A stretch of DNA of 64,000 nucleotides from NCBI GenBank assembly GCA_902776305.1, contig CACYPS010000027.1, positions 1 through 64,000 on the forward strand, read 5' to 3'. This DNA comes from an uncultured Lachnospiraceae bacterium. GTDB taxonomy: Bacteria > Bacillota > Clostridia > Lachnospirales > Lachnospiraceae. The notes below the pieces were generated by a model that was given only the letters and a program-made list of their open reading frames with translations, did no database searches and was not told where the DNA came from. A program made the position numbers and the translations under genes. This document shows, piece by piece, positions 44,107 to 54,000 of the stretch (the stretch's first letter is position 1; every line of letters begins with the position of its first letter).

Positions 44107-45591
44107 ATGGAATTTACAATGATTGAAACAGGGTGGCTGTCAATACTGCCGCCGATTATAGCAATTGCTCTTGCACTACTCACAAAAGAAGTTTACTCTT
44201 CTCTTTTCATCGGCGTCTTTTCCGGTATGCTGATTTATGCATTTGCGTCGGGGGGAACGATTGTGTCTGCATCGGCGATGGTATTTGACATGATGAGCTC
44301 AAAGATATCGGATAACTCATACATGATCATTTTCCTGGCTCTTCTCTGGGCTGTGGTCATGCTGGTAGATAAGTCGGGCGGCAGCAGAGCCTACGGACGG
44401 TGGGCCGAAAAGAGACTGAAGAGCAGACGCTCTGCGGCGTTTTTCACATCCCTGCTTGGCATCCTGATATTTATTGATGATGGCTTCAACTGCCTCACAG
44501 TCGGTACGGTCATGAGGCCGATCACGGACAGATTCCGCATTTCCAGGGAGAAGCTTGCTTATATTATCGATGCGACGGCGGCTCCGGTGTGTATCATTGC
44601 ACCGGTGTCCAGCTGGGCTGTCGCGGTAGCCAGTGAGGTGAGTGAGACGGATGGTTTTAACATTTTCCTTAAAATCATTCCTTACAATTTTTATGCGCTT
44701 CTGACAATCATCATGGTGTTTTTCATATGTTTTACCGGGAAGGATTTCGGGCCGATGAAGGCAGCGGAGGAGAGGATGCTCAAGGAAGGACCGGAGAAAC
44801 AGTCGGAAGCGGACAGGACGGAGTCCAAAGGGCAGGTCATTGATCTGGTCCTGCCGATTGTTGTGCTGATTATCTGCGCTATATGCGGTATGGCTTACGT
44901 TGGCGGGTTCTTTCAGGGCGTCAGCTTTTCGGAGGCGATCGGATATAATCCGACGGCGGGGCTGTCGCTGGGGGCATTTGCGGGACTTGTCACGGCTTTT
45001 GTGCTGTATATTCCACGCGGACGGATGACCCCGAAGGAATTCATTAAGTGTATCGTAGACGGTATCGGAAGTATTGTTCCGCCGATGCTGATCCTGATTC
45101 TTTCCTGGAGTCTGGGCGGTGTGTGCCGCCAGCTGATCGGAACGGGCGTCTTTATTTCGGGCTTTGTCAGCACATCGAATCTGCCGATGGCGCTGCTTCC
45201 GGTCCTGATTTTTGTGATCGCGGCTCTCATGAGTTTTTCCATGGGTACTTCCTGGGGCACCTTCGGCATGCTGATCCCGATCGTCACGATGATCTGTGAG
45301 ACGGACGTGGCAGCGGCCCTGCTGCTTCCGGCGCTCGGAGCAACGCTCGCGGGTTCCGTTTACGGAGACCACTGTTCTCCGATTTCGGATACGACGATTC
45401 TGGCTTCGACGGGTGCGGATTGTATGCATATTCGCCATGTTGAGACTCAGCTTCCTTACGCGACGCTGGTTGCTGTCGTGTGCGCGGTGGGATACCTGAT
45501 TGCGGGATTTACGCTGACGCCGTGGATTTCGATAGTTGTGGCTACACTGTTATTGATTGGGGCGGTTGTGTTCTTGAGTGGAAGAACTTGA
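44107..45591 (+). CDS. nhaC: NhaC-family Na+/H+ (or malate/lactate) antiporter
   Basis: I take ATG 44107 with GGGAGGGG upstream; the frame extends 14 codons further without one. The 494 residues form a polytopic protein with NhaC motifs (LPPIIAIALALLTKEVYSSL; GILIFIDDGFNCLTVGTVMR; APVSSWAVAVASE; SFSMGTSWGTFGML; GDHCSPISDTTILASTGA). It exchanges Na+ for H+ or an organic acid. It is monocistronic as far as can be seen. Confidence 0.92.
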   Translation: MEFTMIETGWLSILPPIIAIALALLTKEVYSSLFIGVFSGMLIYAFASGGTIVSASAMVFDMMSSKISDNSYMIIFLALLWAVVMLVDKSGGSRAYGRWAEKRLKSRRSAAFFTSLLGILIFIDDGFNCLTVGTVMRPITDRFRISREKLAYIIDATAAPVCIIAPVSSWAVAVASEVSETDGFNIFLKIIPYNFYALLTIIMVFFICFTGKDFGPMKAAEERMLKEGPEKQSEADRTESKGQVIDLVLPIVVLIICAICGMAYVGGFFQGVSFSEAIGYNPTAGLSLGAFAGLVTAFVLYIPRGRMTPKEFIKCIVDGIGSIVPPMLILILSWSLGGVCRQLIGTGVFISGFVSTSNLPMALLPVLIFVIAALMSFSMGTSWGTFGMLIPIVTMICETDVAAALLLPALGATLAGSVYGDHCSPISDTTILASTGADCMHIRHVETQLPYATLVAVVCAVGYLIAGFTLTPWISIVVATLLLIGAVVFLSGRT

Positions 45592-45656
45592 TATCTGATA
45601 TTAAATATGATACAATTGCATTACAAACAAATGCAGATATGATTGGAGGTGTAACC

Positions 45657-45956
45657 ATGGCAAACGGATTACTTCAGCTCCGAATAGATGATACTCTGAG
45701 GAAAGAGGCTTCTGACATATACGCTCAGCTTGGCCTTGACCTTCCCACAGCGATTCGAATGTTTCTGACGCGCTCTGTACAGGTCCGCGGCATCCCCTTC
45801 AGCATGATTCTGCCGGAGGAGGATTATAAGGCGACGGCTGCCATAACCGCGATGAAGCGAATGAGTCACGATGCGGAAAAAGCGGGCGTGACGGATATGA
45901 CGCTGGAGGAGATTAATGCGGAGATAGCAGCTGTAAGGAGCGGAAATAAGGAATGA
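45657..45956 (+). CDS. RelB/DinJ-family antitoxin
   Basis: A 99-residue protein with a ribbon-helix-helix N-terminus (LLQLRIDDTLRKEASDIYAQ, then LGLDLPTAIRMFL) and a flexible C-terminus. GGAGGTG precedes the ATG. TGCATT..AATGCA (about 45619-45635) upstream may be an operator. The gene overlaps the next by ATGA, and the partner is a PIN-domain protein rather than the usual RelE/YafQ toxin. Confidence 0.88.
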   Translation: MANGLLQLRIDDTLRKEASDIYAQLGLDLPTAIRMFLTRSVQVRGIPFSMILPEEDYKATAAITAMKRMSHDAEKAGVTDMTLEEINAEIAAVRSGNKE

Positions 45957-46402
45957 AGCTGTATGCAGTAATAGATACAAACGTGCTGGTCTCCGCTCTG
46001 TTGCGTTGGGACTCTGTGCCTGGAGCAGTGCTGGAACAGGCTCTTATCGGAAGCATTGTTCCGCTCCTTAGTGATGAGATTATGGCGGAATACGAAGAAG
46101 TTCTTCGTCGGAAGAAATTCCCTTTTAAGGAGCAAGACATTCTGACTGTGACGGAAGGCATTCGGATGCGCGGTGTGTTTCTTGACCCGAAGAAGGTTGA
46201 AGAAAATCTCCCGGATACGAAGGACGTGATTTTTTATGCAGTCACGATGGAAGCCAGGAAAGAGAGTGATGCCTACCTTGTGACCGGCAATATTAAACAT
46301 TTTCCGTTAAAGCACTATGTGGTGACACCAAGAGAAATGCTGACAATCCTTGAGAATGGCGGAAGGCCTATTCTTGAGGCGGAAGGTGATAATCATGAAT
46401 GA
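45953..46402 (+). CDS. PIN-domain toxin (PilT-like, TIGR00305 type)
   Basis: A 149-residue protein with the PIN acidic residues in YAVIDTNVLVSALL (Asp8), SDEIMAEYEEVL and DTKDVIFYAVTMEARKESDA. These bind Mg2+ for RNA cleavage. GNIKHFP is a signature of the 'putative toxin-antitoxin toxin component, PIN family'. It starts within the antitoxin stop codon, so this is a RelB-PIN module. Confidence 0.85.
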   Translation: MKLYAVIDTNVLVSALLRWDSVPGAVLEQALIGSIVPLLSDEIMAEYEEVLRRKKFPFKEQDILTVTEGIRMRGVFLDPKKVEENLPDTKDVIFYAVTMEARKESDAYLVTGNIKHFPLKHYVVTPREMLTILENGGRPILEAEGDNHE

Positions 46403-46452
46403 TGCACTTACACAGGAGACCACAATATTGACAGGTTACCTGGATGAACTGA

Positions 46453-46478
46453 GAATGGCCGCCAACAGGCGGCCATTC
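46453..46478. terminator. Hairpin between the RelB-PIN module and asnB
   Basis: GAATGGCCGCC-AACA-GGCGGCCATTC is a perfect 11-bp stem with no long T-run on either side, located between convergent genes. Confidence 0.5.
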
Positions 46479-46512
46479 GTGCATGTATTGATAATTTGGA
46501 GGTTGTCTCCGG

Positions 46513-48096
46513 TCACACCCCGCTCGCTCCATAGTTCGCCAGGACCCTGGCCGACGGATCATCCACATCACAGCCCTCCCACTCTCTGTTGGGCATCCAG
46601 AAGTCGACCACCATCTCCGCCTGGCCGGGATAATACTTCTCAAATATCTCGCGATACAGCAGTGACTCCTTCGTAAAGGGTCTTGCGTAGCCATACATAG
46701 CGCACCGCGACTCAAACTCCTCGTCCGAATAGCAACTCTCCGCATATTCCTTCAGATAATCCACCATAGAATGGCCTACCGCATCCGAAAATGCCGCCTT
46801 CTCACGCCACAGTATATCCTCAGGGAGATAATCCAGCCCCTCAAATGCGTGGCGGAGCAGGTACTTGCCCTTTCCGTAAGTGTTGAGCTTGATTTCCGGG
46901 TCGAGGCTCATCACGTATTTGACAAAATCCAGGTCTCCGAACGGGACGCGTGCTTCCAGAGAGTTGACCGAGATGCAGCGGTCCGCGCGGAGCACATCGT
47001 ACATATGAATCTCCCGGATCCGCTTGGCCGCTTCCTGCTGGAAGGCCTCTGCCGAGGGCGCAAAATCCGTGTACTTGTAGCCGAACAGCTCGTCGGAAAT
47101 CTCTCCGGTGAGAATGACCCGGATATCAGAGGTCTCGTGAATAGCCTTGCAGACCAGATACATGCCCATGCTTGCACGGATCGTCGTTATATCGTAGGTC
47201 CCGAGAAGCTCAATGAGTGCTTCCAGAGTAGATATGACTTCGTCAGGCGTCATATAGACCTCCGTATGGTCCGCGCCGATGAAATCGGCGACCTCCCGTG
47301 CATACTTGAGGTCAATGGCGTCCTCGCGCATACCGATGGCATATGTCCGAATCGGCTGCTCGCATTCCCGAGCCGCGATTGCGCAGACGAGGGATGAATC
47401 CAGACCTCCCGAGAGAAGGAAACCGACTTTGGAGTCGGAGACGAGGCGCTTCTTTACGCCTTCTATCAGCTTGTCCCGGATCATCATGCTTGCGGTCTCC
47501 GGATCATCGTGGCTTACAGTATCCACTTCGGAGGGATCTGCGTAACGGTGGAATTTCCCATCTTTGTAATAATGTCCGGGAGGAAAGGGCATGATGCTTT
47601 GTGCGAGTTCCACCAGGTTTTTCGGTTCGCTGGCGAAGAGGATCATGCCCTTTTCATCATAGCCGTAATAGAGCGGCCGGATGCCGACCGGGTCGCGGGC
47701 TGCGATATACTCACCCGTCTGACCGTCATAAAGTACGCAGGCAAACTCCGCATCCAGCATTGCGAACATATCCGTCCCGTATTCGCGGTACATGGGCAGA
47801 ATGATCTCACAGTCGCTGTCGCTTGCAAATGCATACCCCTTTTCTCTCAGCTCTTCCCTCATGACTTCGAATCCGTAAAGCTCTCCGTTGCAGACAACAT
47901 AGCTTCCGTCCAGCTCAAAGGGCTGCATACCTGAGGGCGTAAGTCCCATGATGGACAGACGACGGAAACCCAGAAGGCCGTTGCCGGTATCGACGATCCG
48001 GCAGTCGTCGGGTCCTCTGGAAATCGTGCGTTCAAATCCTTTTTTGAATTTCTGCAGGTCGTAATCATCGCTGCAATAAGCCATTATCGAACACAT
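46513..48096 (-). CDS. asnB: Asparagine synthase (glutamine-hydrolysing), AsnB
   Basis: I take ATG 48096 (MCSIMAYCSDD), with AGGAGG eight bases upstream; it exposes Cys2, the glutaminase nucleophile. The 527 residues comprise a class II glutamine amidotransferase domain (1-190; LSIMGLTPSGMQPF; NGELYG) and a synthetase domain with the pyrophosphate loop LLSGGLDSSLVCAIAAREC and TYAIGM. It makes asparagine from aspartate, glutamine and ATP. It follows glnN on the same strand, 197 bp away, with hairpins and repeats in between. Confidence 0.95.
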   Translation of the reverse strand: MCSIMAYCSDDYDLQKFKKGFERTISRGPDDCRIVDTGNGLLGFRRLSIMGLTPSGMQPFELDGSYVVCNGELYGFEVMREELREKGYAFASDSDCEIILPMYREYGTDMFAMLDAEFACVLYDGQTGEYIAARDPVGIRPLYYGYDEKGMILFASEPKNLVELAQSIMPFPPGHYYKDGKFHRYADPSEVDTVSHDDPETASMMIRDKLIEGVKKRLVSDSKVGFLLSGGLDSSLVCAIAARECEQPIRTYAIGMREDAIDLKYAREVADFIGADHTEVYMTPDEVISTLEALIELLGTYDITTIRASMGMYLVCKAIHETSDIRVILTGEISDELFGYKYTDFAPSAEAFQQEAAKRIREIHMYDVLRADRCISVNSLEARVPFGDLDFVKYVMSLDPEIKLNTYGKGKYLLRHAFEGLDYLPEDILWREKAAFSDAVGHSMVDYLKEYAESCYSDEEFESRCAMYGYARPFTKESLLYREIFEKYYPGQAEMVVDFWMPNREWEGCDVDDPSARVLANYGASGV

Positions 48097-48116
48097 AGTA
48101 TTACCTCCTGTAATCA

Positions 48117-48146
48117 CAGAGGCTGCCGCTTGTGCGGCAGCCTCTG
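48117..48146 (-). promoter_or_regulatory. 13-bp perfect hairpin directly upstream of asnB
   Basis: CAGAGGCTGCCGC-TTGT-GCGGCAGCCTCTG lies 21 bases before the asnB start, right next to its ribosome site. It lacks a T-run on the minus strand, so it is less a terminator than a structured 5' end or a processing site for a glnN-asnB transcript. Confidence 0.55.
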
Positions 48147-48188
48147 CATCTTATCTGTCCCGTTCACGAGACATAATAGGGGATTTGA

Positions 48189-48268
48189 GTCCTCGTCAGC
48201 AGATATAATTCCGGAACGAAACTACGGGATCAGGGTCCTCGTCAGCAGACATAATTCCGGAACGAAAC
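48189..48268. repeat. Two 34-bp direct repeats between asnB and glnN
   Basis: GTCCTCGTCAGCAGA(T/C)ATAA, continuing TTCCGGAACGAAAC, occurs at 48189-48222 and 48235-48268 with one mismatch and a period of 46. The rest of 48147-48293 is without a gene. Confidence 0.7.
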
Positions 48269-48293
48269 CCTGTGCATTCCCACAGCCGGAGAA

Positions 48294-50393
48294 TCATTTT
48301 ACCCCGAATAACAGCTCGCCGTATGTCGGATACGGCCAGTAGCTTCTCGCCGTAAGCTGCTCCGCCTTGTCGCAAGGTGCGCGCAGCTCGTCCATAACCG
48401 GAAGCAGCAGGTCGCGGACCATAGCGGACTCCTCGATAATATCCGCCGCATCCTTGACCTTCAGAAGAGCTGCCTCGAGCTCGTCTGTTTTTATTTCGAT
48501 TTCATCGATCAGGCCGGAAAGTGTCTCGATCAGTCCTGTCTCGTAACCGCACTTCAGGCTCGGGACGACCGCCTTTTTGGCTGCGGCTGCCTGCGCCAGC
48601 TCAGAAGCATAACTCTCGATCGCAGGTGCGATCTGTGTTCTGGCCATCCGGACCATCGTGTGGGCTTCGATATCCACGCTCTTGCAGTAGTTCTCAAGCA
48701 TGATATCGCGGCGGGAGTGCAGCTCATCAATCGAGAATACGCCCAGTGAGGTGAGCATCTTTACATTTTTCTCATCGAGAAGGTGTGGCATACAGTCCGC
48801 TGTTGTCCGATAGTTCAGGAGACCGCGCTCTTCCGTCGCTTCCTTGATCCAGGCGTCGTCATAACCGTTGCCGTTGAAGATAATCCTCTTGTGATCACGA
48901 ATCGTCTTCTTGATCATATCGTGAAGGGCTTCCTCGAAGTTTTCGGCATTCTCGAGTCTGTCGGCATAGATTCTCAGACTCTCGGCGACCGCGCTGTTCA
49001 GCATGATGTTGGTGCAGGCGATGCTGTTGGAGGAGCCGAGCATACGGAACTCGAATTTGTTACCTGTGAATGCGAACGGCGAAGTCCTGTTGCGGTCCGT
49101 CGTATCTCTGTTGAACCTGGGCAGAACATCGACGCCGAGCTTCATCTTGATCTTCTTTGTGCCCTCATACGGCGTGTCGGAGTCGATTGCCTCGAGAACG
49201 GCATTCAGCTCATCACCGAGGAAGATGGAGATGACTGCGGGCGGAGCTTCATTTGCACCGAGACGGTGGTCATTGCCCGCTGTCGCGACTGCCAGACGGA
49301 GCAGATCCTGATAATCGTCGACAGCCTTGATGACGGCGCAGAGGAAGAGCAGGAACTGGGCATTTTCATACGGCGTTGCTCCCGGTGAGAGCAGGTTCAC
49401 GCCCGTGTCGGTCGCGATGGACCAGTTGTTGTGCTTGCCGCTGCCGTTCACGCCCGCGAACGGTTTCTCGTGGAGCAGACACACAAGGCCGTGTCTTGCT
49501 GCGACCTTCTGCATGATCTCCATGGTCAGCTGGTTGTGATCCGTAGCGATATTTGTCGTTGTATAAATCGGAGCGAGCTCGTGCTGGGCAGGTGCCACCT
49601 CATTGTGCTCTGTCTTGGCGAGAATGCCGAGCTTCCAGAGCTCATCGTTCAGGTCCTCCATGAAGGCAGCTACGCCGGGCTTGATCACGCCGAAATAATG
49701 GTCGTCGAGCTGTTGACCTTTGGGAGGCTGCGCACCGAACAATGTGCGGCCGGTGTATTTGAGGTCCGGACGCTGCTCATACATCTCTGCCGGAATCAGG
49801 AAATATTCCTGCTCGGGTCCGACGGAGGAGACGACACGTTTTGCCGATTCATTGCCGAAAAGACGCAGAATTCTGAGAGCCTGCTTGCTGAGAACTTCCA
49901 TGGAACGAAGCAGCGGAGTCTTCTTATCCAGCGCATGTCCGCCGTAGGAGCAGAATGCCGTGGGGATGCAGAGCGTTCTGCCTTTGATGAAGGCGTAGGA
50001 GGTCGGATCCCAGGCTGTATATCCTCTCGCCTCGAATGTAGCGCGGAGTCCGCCCGAGGGGAAGGAGGAGGCGTCTGGCTCGCCCTTGATCAGTTCCTTG
50101 CCGGAAAATTCCATGATGACGCTGCCGTCCGGGGACGGGGAGATAAAGCTGTCATGCTTCTCGGCGGTGATGCCGGTGAGCGGTTGGAACCAGTGTGTAA
50201 AATGTGTTGCGCCATGCTCAACGGCCCAGTCTTTCATGGCCTGGGCGACAGCGTTGGCGACGCTGATGTCGAGGCGGCTTCCCTCGTCAATTGTTTTTCT
50301 CAATGAGGCGTAGACATCTGCGGACAGGGTGGCCCGCATAACGCGGTCATCGAAGACCATGCTTCCGAAGTATTCCGGTACCGTATTATTCAT
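48294..50393 (-). CDS. glnN: Type III glutamine synthetase (GlnN)
   Basis: A 699-residue protein, the size of the GSIII family, with [20 protein letters not shown] near the N-terminus, [20 protein letters not shown], the ATP/glutamate segment [20 protein letters not shown], and [24 protein letters not shown] is typical of anaerobic Firmicutes and Bacteroidetes and makes glutamine from glutamate, ammonia and ATP in a dodecamer. AAAGGGG precedes the ATG. A leader of at least 260 bases with stacked hairpins and an intrinsic terminator precedes it, and gltB diverges from the same 660-bp gap. Confidence 0.95.
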   Translation of the reverse strand: MNNTVPEYFGSMVFDDRVMRATLSADVYASLRKTIDEGSRLDISVANAVAQAMKDWAVEHGATHFTHWFQPLTGITAEKHDSFISPSPDGSVIMEFSGKELIKGEPDASSFPSGGLRATFEARGYTAWDPTSYAFIKGRTLCIPTAFCSYGGHALDKKTPLLRSMEVLSKQALRILRLFGNESAKRVVSSVGPEQEYFLIPAEMYEQRPDLKYTGRTLFGAQPPKGQQLDDHYFGVIKPGVAAFMEDLNDELWKLGILAKTEHNEVAPAQHELAPIYTTTNIATDHNQLTMEIMQKVAARHGLVCLLHEKPFAGVNGSGKHNNWSIATDTGVNLLSPGATPYENAQFLLFLCAVIKAVDDYQDLLRLAVATAGNDHRLGANEAPPAVISIFLGDELNAVLEAIDSDTPYEGTKKIKMKLGVDVLPRFNRDTTDRNRTSPFAFTGNKFEFRMLGSSNSIACTNIMLNSAVAESLRIYADRLENAENFEEALHDMIKKTIRDHKRIIFNGNGYDDAWIKEATEERGLLNYRTTADCMPHLLDEKNVKMLTSLGVFSIDELHSRRDIMLENYCKSVDIEAHTMVRMARTQIAPAIESYASELAQAAAAKKAVVPSLKCGYETGLIETLSGLIDEIEIKTDELEAALLKVKDAADIIEESAMVRDLLLPVMDELRAPCDKAEQLTARSYWPYPTYGELLFGVK

Positions 50394-50502
50394 AATTATT
50401 TCCCCTTTCTCAATTCTTAATTAAGCAGATAATTGTGAGACTCTGTACGCTTATTCAATTTCTGTGCGGTATAGAGTTTCGCTGTTACCTGCCCTGAAAT
50501 AG

Positions 50503-50660
50503 AAAAAGACAAAGGCACCTTTCGTGCTGACACGAAAGACGCCTTTGCCTTCCACCGTAAATAGGGCTTCTTTATCGGGCGATATAGTCCGGAGGTTTTT
50601 CGACCATCGCCCGATAACAGCGAAAGGGCGTCTTTGAGTTGAGGTTCCTCAAAGACGCCC
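50503..50660 (-). promoter_or_regulatory. glnN leader: three stacked hairpins including an intrinsic terminator
   Basis: In transcript order: GGGCGTCTTTGAG/CTCAAAGACGCCC (50660-50626), TATCGGGCGAT/ATCGCCCGATA (50616-50573), and CAAAGGC-TTTCGTG/CACGAAA-GCCTTTG (50547-50510) followed by GTCTTTTT. The last is an intrinsic terminator about 110 bases before the glnN start. The first and third hairpins share GGCAA(A/G)GGCGTCTTT, so they could also pair with each other. This looks like a transcription attenuator. Confidence 0.7.
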
Positions 50661-50842
50661 TTGCCTTATGCTTGCGGATTTTACAGCATGAGTTTGTGTA
50701 TGTCAACTGTAAATATATAGAAAGATTGTATTTTGTGAGGTACAAAAATTGCCCGGGCGGTATTCTACAGTGCCTCCGGTGTGACTAATCGTGAGCAGCA
50801 TGCGGAAAATCGGTTGCGTACTTTAGCGCGGTAAATTTTATG

Positions 50843-50938
50843 TTGACAATTCTGAATAAACAGATTAACATTTCCTGAAAGAAGCAACGGAGCTTCATGG
50901 TGTCAGGGGACATCGTGGCCTTCGTCGCTTCTTTTTTT
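50843..50938 (+). promoter_or_regulatory. gltB promoter and attenuator with an AACGGA hexaloop hairpin
   Basis: TTGACA (50843-50848), 17 bases and TAACAT (50866-50871) place transcription start near 50878. Immediately after, GAAGC-AACGGA-GCTTC (50881-50896) forms a 5-bp hairpin with a six-base loop bearing A1 and G4. The same GAAGC can instead pair with GCTTC at 50927-50931, with an inner ATGGTGTC/GACATCGT stem, giving a terminator ending in TTTTTTT (50932-50938). The two folds exclude each other. A1/G4 hexaloops are the known target of ANTAR antitermination proteins; the second canonical hexaloop is not clear here. Confidence 0.65.
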
Positions 50939-50940
50939 AT

Positions 50941-51025
50941 TCTTCATCGCGCAATACTCGTGACGTGAGTCTATGATATGCGCGCAAGGTGAAATTTGGC
51001 TTCATCGTGAGTACAATCTCGCGAT
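50941..51025 (+). repeat. Dispersed ~85-bp intergenic element, copy 2
   Basis: It matches the inverted sequence at 34003-34091: CAATACTCGTGACGTGAG, TCTATGATATGCGCGCA, GTGAGTACAATCTCGCG. It sits between the gltB attenuator and the gltB ribosome site, so it is part of the gltB leader RNA. Confidence 0.8.
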
Positions 51026-51054
51026 ATTGAGTACGATAAGGGAGGATGACGCAT

Positions 51055-54000
51055 ATGATAAGCAGACTTTCATACGACAGAGAACACGACGCATGCGGAA
51101 TCGGAGCTGTCGTCAAGATAGATGGCATCCCCGAACATTCCGTAATGGATGACGCCCTGTCTATCGTTGAAAAACTCGAACACAGGGCAGGCAAGGACGC
51201 GAGCGGCACTGTGGGTGACGGTGTCGGAATCATGCTCCAGATCTCCCATGCTTTCTTTTCATTTGCTGCCAAAGAAGCTGGAATAGAACTCGGCGATGCC
51301 GGAGAATACGGCGTCGGCATGTTCTTTTTGCCGCAGGAGGGGCTCAGGCGGACATTTGCCAGAAGACTCTTCGAAGTTATCTCCGACAAAGCAGGAATTT
51401 CGGTCATAGGATGGAGAGAAGTGCCCATTCATCCCGAGATTCTGGGTGACAGGGCGCGCGACTGCATGCCGTCCATCTGGCAGTGTTTTCTCAGAAAACC
51501 CGAAACGATAGCGAAGGGGATTGATTTCGACAGAAGACTGTATGTGGTCCGCCGCGAATTTGAGCAGAGCTCCGAGGACACCTACATCTGCTCCCTGTCG
51601 TCGCGCACAATCGTCTATAAGGGAATGTTCCTGGTCGGACAGCTCCGCAGATTCTATGAGGATCTTCAGAGCCCGGACTACGCAACGGCCATCGCGCTTG
51701 TCCACTCGAGATTCTCCACCAACACGCTGCCCAGCTGGGAAAGGGCGCATCCCTACCGTTTCATAGCACACAACGGGGAAATCAACACGATCCGCGGCAA
51801 CACGGACCGCATGCTTGCCCGCGAGGAGACAATGCACTCAGCTCTGCTTACAGCTGACAGGGATAAGATTTATCCGGTCATTTCGGCCAGCGGATCCGAT
51901 TCCGCCATGCTCGATAACACGCTCGAATTCCTTTATATGAACGGTATGGATCTTCCGCTCGCCATGATGACCCTGATTCCGGAACCCTGGAAGAATAACC
52001 GCTTTATGAGTGAATCCAGAAAGGATTTCTATCATTACTACGCTACCATGATGGAGCCTTGGGACGGACCGGCAGCCATCCTGTTCACAGACGGAGAGCT
52101 GTTCGGAGCAACTCTCGACCGGAACGGACTTCGGCCGTCGAGATACTATGTCACGGATGACAATCGACTGATCCTTTCATCGGAGGTCGGCGTGCTCGAC
52201 ATAGCCCCGGAGCATATCGTGGAGAAATCGAGACTCACGCCCGGAAGAATGCTGCTCGTTGATACGGTCCGTAAGAAAATTGTATCCGATGAGGAAAGCA
52301 AGGAATTCTACGCCACGTCACATCCCTACGGGGAATGGCTCGACTCGAATTTAATACATCTGGAGGATCTTACGATACCGAACCGCCAGGTCGAAGTCCA
52401 CACACAGGAAGAGCGAGATCGGCTCTATAAGGTTTTCGGATATGGCTATGAGGAGGTCAAATCCTATATCTCCGAAGCTGCCGAAAATGGCGCCGAACCC
52501 ACCGTTTCCATGGGCCACGATGTACCGATTGCATCTCTCTCGGATAATTATCCGCTGATGTACCGGTTCTTCCAGCAGCAATTTGCCCAGGTCACAAATC
52601 CGCCGATCGACTCCCTGCGGGAGAAAATTGTCACGGATACGACGGTTTATATCGGCTCCGACGGAGATCTGCTTCGCCCGCGAAGCGATAACTGCTCGGT
52701 GCTCGAGGTCAACAATCCGATTCTGACGGGTGTTGATATATTGAAGATCCGCTCAATGAAGCATCGCGGGTTCAGCACGGAGACCGTGTCACTCCTCTAT
52801 TATAAGCACACATCGCTCTCCCGGGCGGTCGAGCATCTCTATCTGTCTGTCGACCGGGCTGTATCGAACGGTGCAAATATCATCATCCTCTCAGACCGCG
52901 GCGTCGATGAAAATCACGTTCCGATCCCGGCACTTCTGGCGGTATCGGCTGTAGAACAGCACCTTGTACACACCAGAAAGAGGACTGCGGTATCCATAAT
53001 TCTTGAGAGTGCGGAGGTCAGAGACGTTCATCAGACCGCCTGCATTCTCGGCTTCGGTGCGCGGGCCATTAATCCGTATCTGGCTCATGAATGTATAGGA
53101 GAGTTGATTTCATTAGGACTTCTGGACAAGGATCAGCATACGGCAGTCATGGATTACAACAAAGCCTTGCTTGGCGGCGTTGTGAAGATTGCAGCCAAGA
53201 TGGGTATTTCGACAATTCAGTCTTATCAGTCTGCGAGAATATTTGAGGCAATCGGACTGTCCGACGAAGTTATCGACAAATACTTTACCGGCGTGGTCAG
53301 CCGCGTCGGAGGCATCGGAATAAAAGAGCTCGAGGCCGGGATTGCTTACCGGCATGACAGGGCGTTCGATCCTATGGGACTTCCGGTGGATCCGGTACTT
53401 GACAGCACAGGCTTCCACAATCTGCGGAGCGGTCCGGGCAAGGAAGACCATCTTTACAGTCCGAAGACGATCGTGCTGCTTCAGCAGGCTGTTCGAACAG
53501 GAAATTATGACAAATTCAGGGAGTACACATCCCTTGTGGATGATGCAAATCACCCGCACACTCTCCGCGGACTGCTTGAATTTGTTCCTGCACATGAGCC
53601 GGTCAGCATCGATCAGGTCGAACCCGCATCCGAAATCGTAAAGCGTTTTCAGGTGGGTGCCATGAGCTACGGTTCCCTCTCACAGGAAGCCCACGAGACG
53701 ATTGCTATTGCGATGAACCGCCTCGGCGGACGTTCCAATACCGGTGAGGGCGGCGAAGCCCGGGACCGTTTCGGGACTGACAGGAACAGTGCCGTCAAGC
53801 AGGTCGCTTCCGGACGCTTCGGCGTGACGGAGGAATATCTCCTCAGCGCGAAGGAGATCCAGATCAAGATGGCGCAGGGTGCAAAGCCCGGTGAAGGCGG
53901 AAACCTTCCTGCCAAGAAGGTCTATCCGTGGGTCGCGAAGACGAGATGTTCTACTCCCGGCGTCCAATTGATTTCACCACCGCCGCACCATGACATTTAT

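Noticed and set aside
46395-46676. Possible third gene overlapping the PIN toxin stop (MNDALTQETTILTGYLDEL)
   Set aside because: The start looks plausible but the frame runs through a hairpin into the end of asnB and loses sense after about 25 residues.
48189-48268. Two 34-bp repeats as a mini CRISPR array
   Set aside because: Only two copies with a 12-base spacer, no cas genes and no dyad of the CRISPR type.
50394-50700. ANTAR-type double hexaloop in the glnN leader
   Set aside because: The stems are long with loops of 4 or 9 bases; no A1/G4 six-base loop could be drawn, so I kept only the generic attenuator call.
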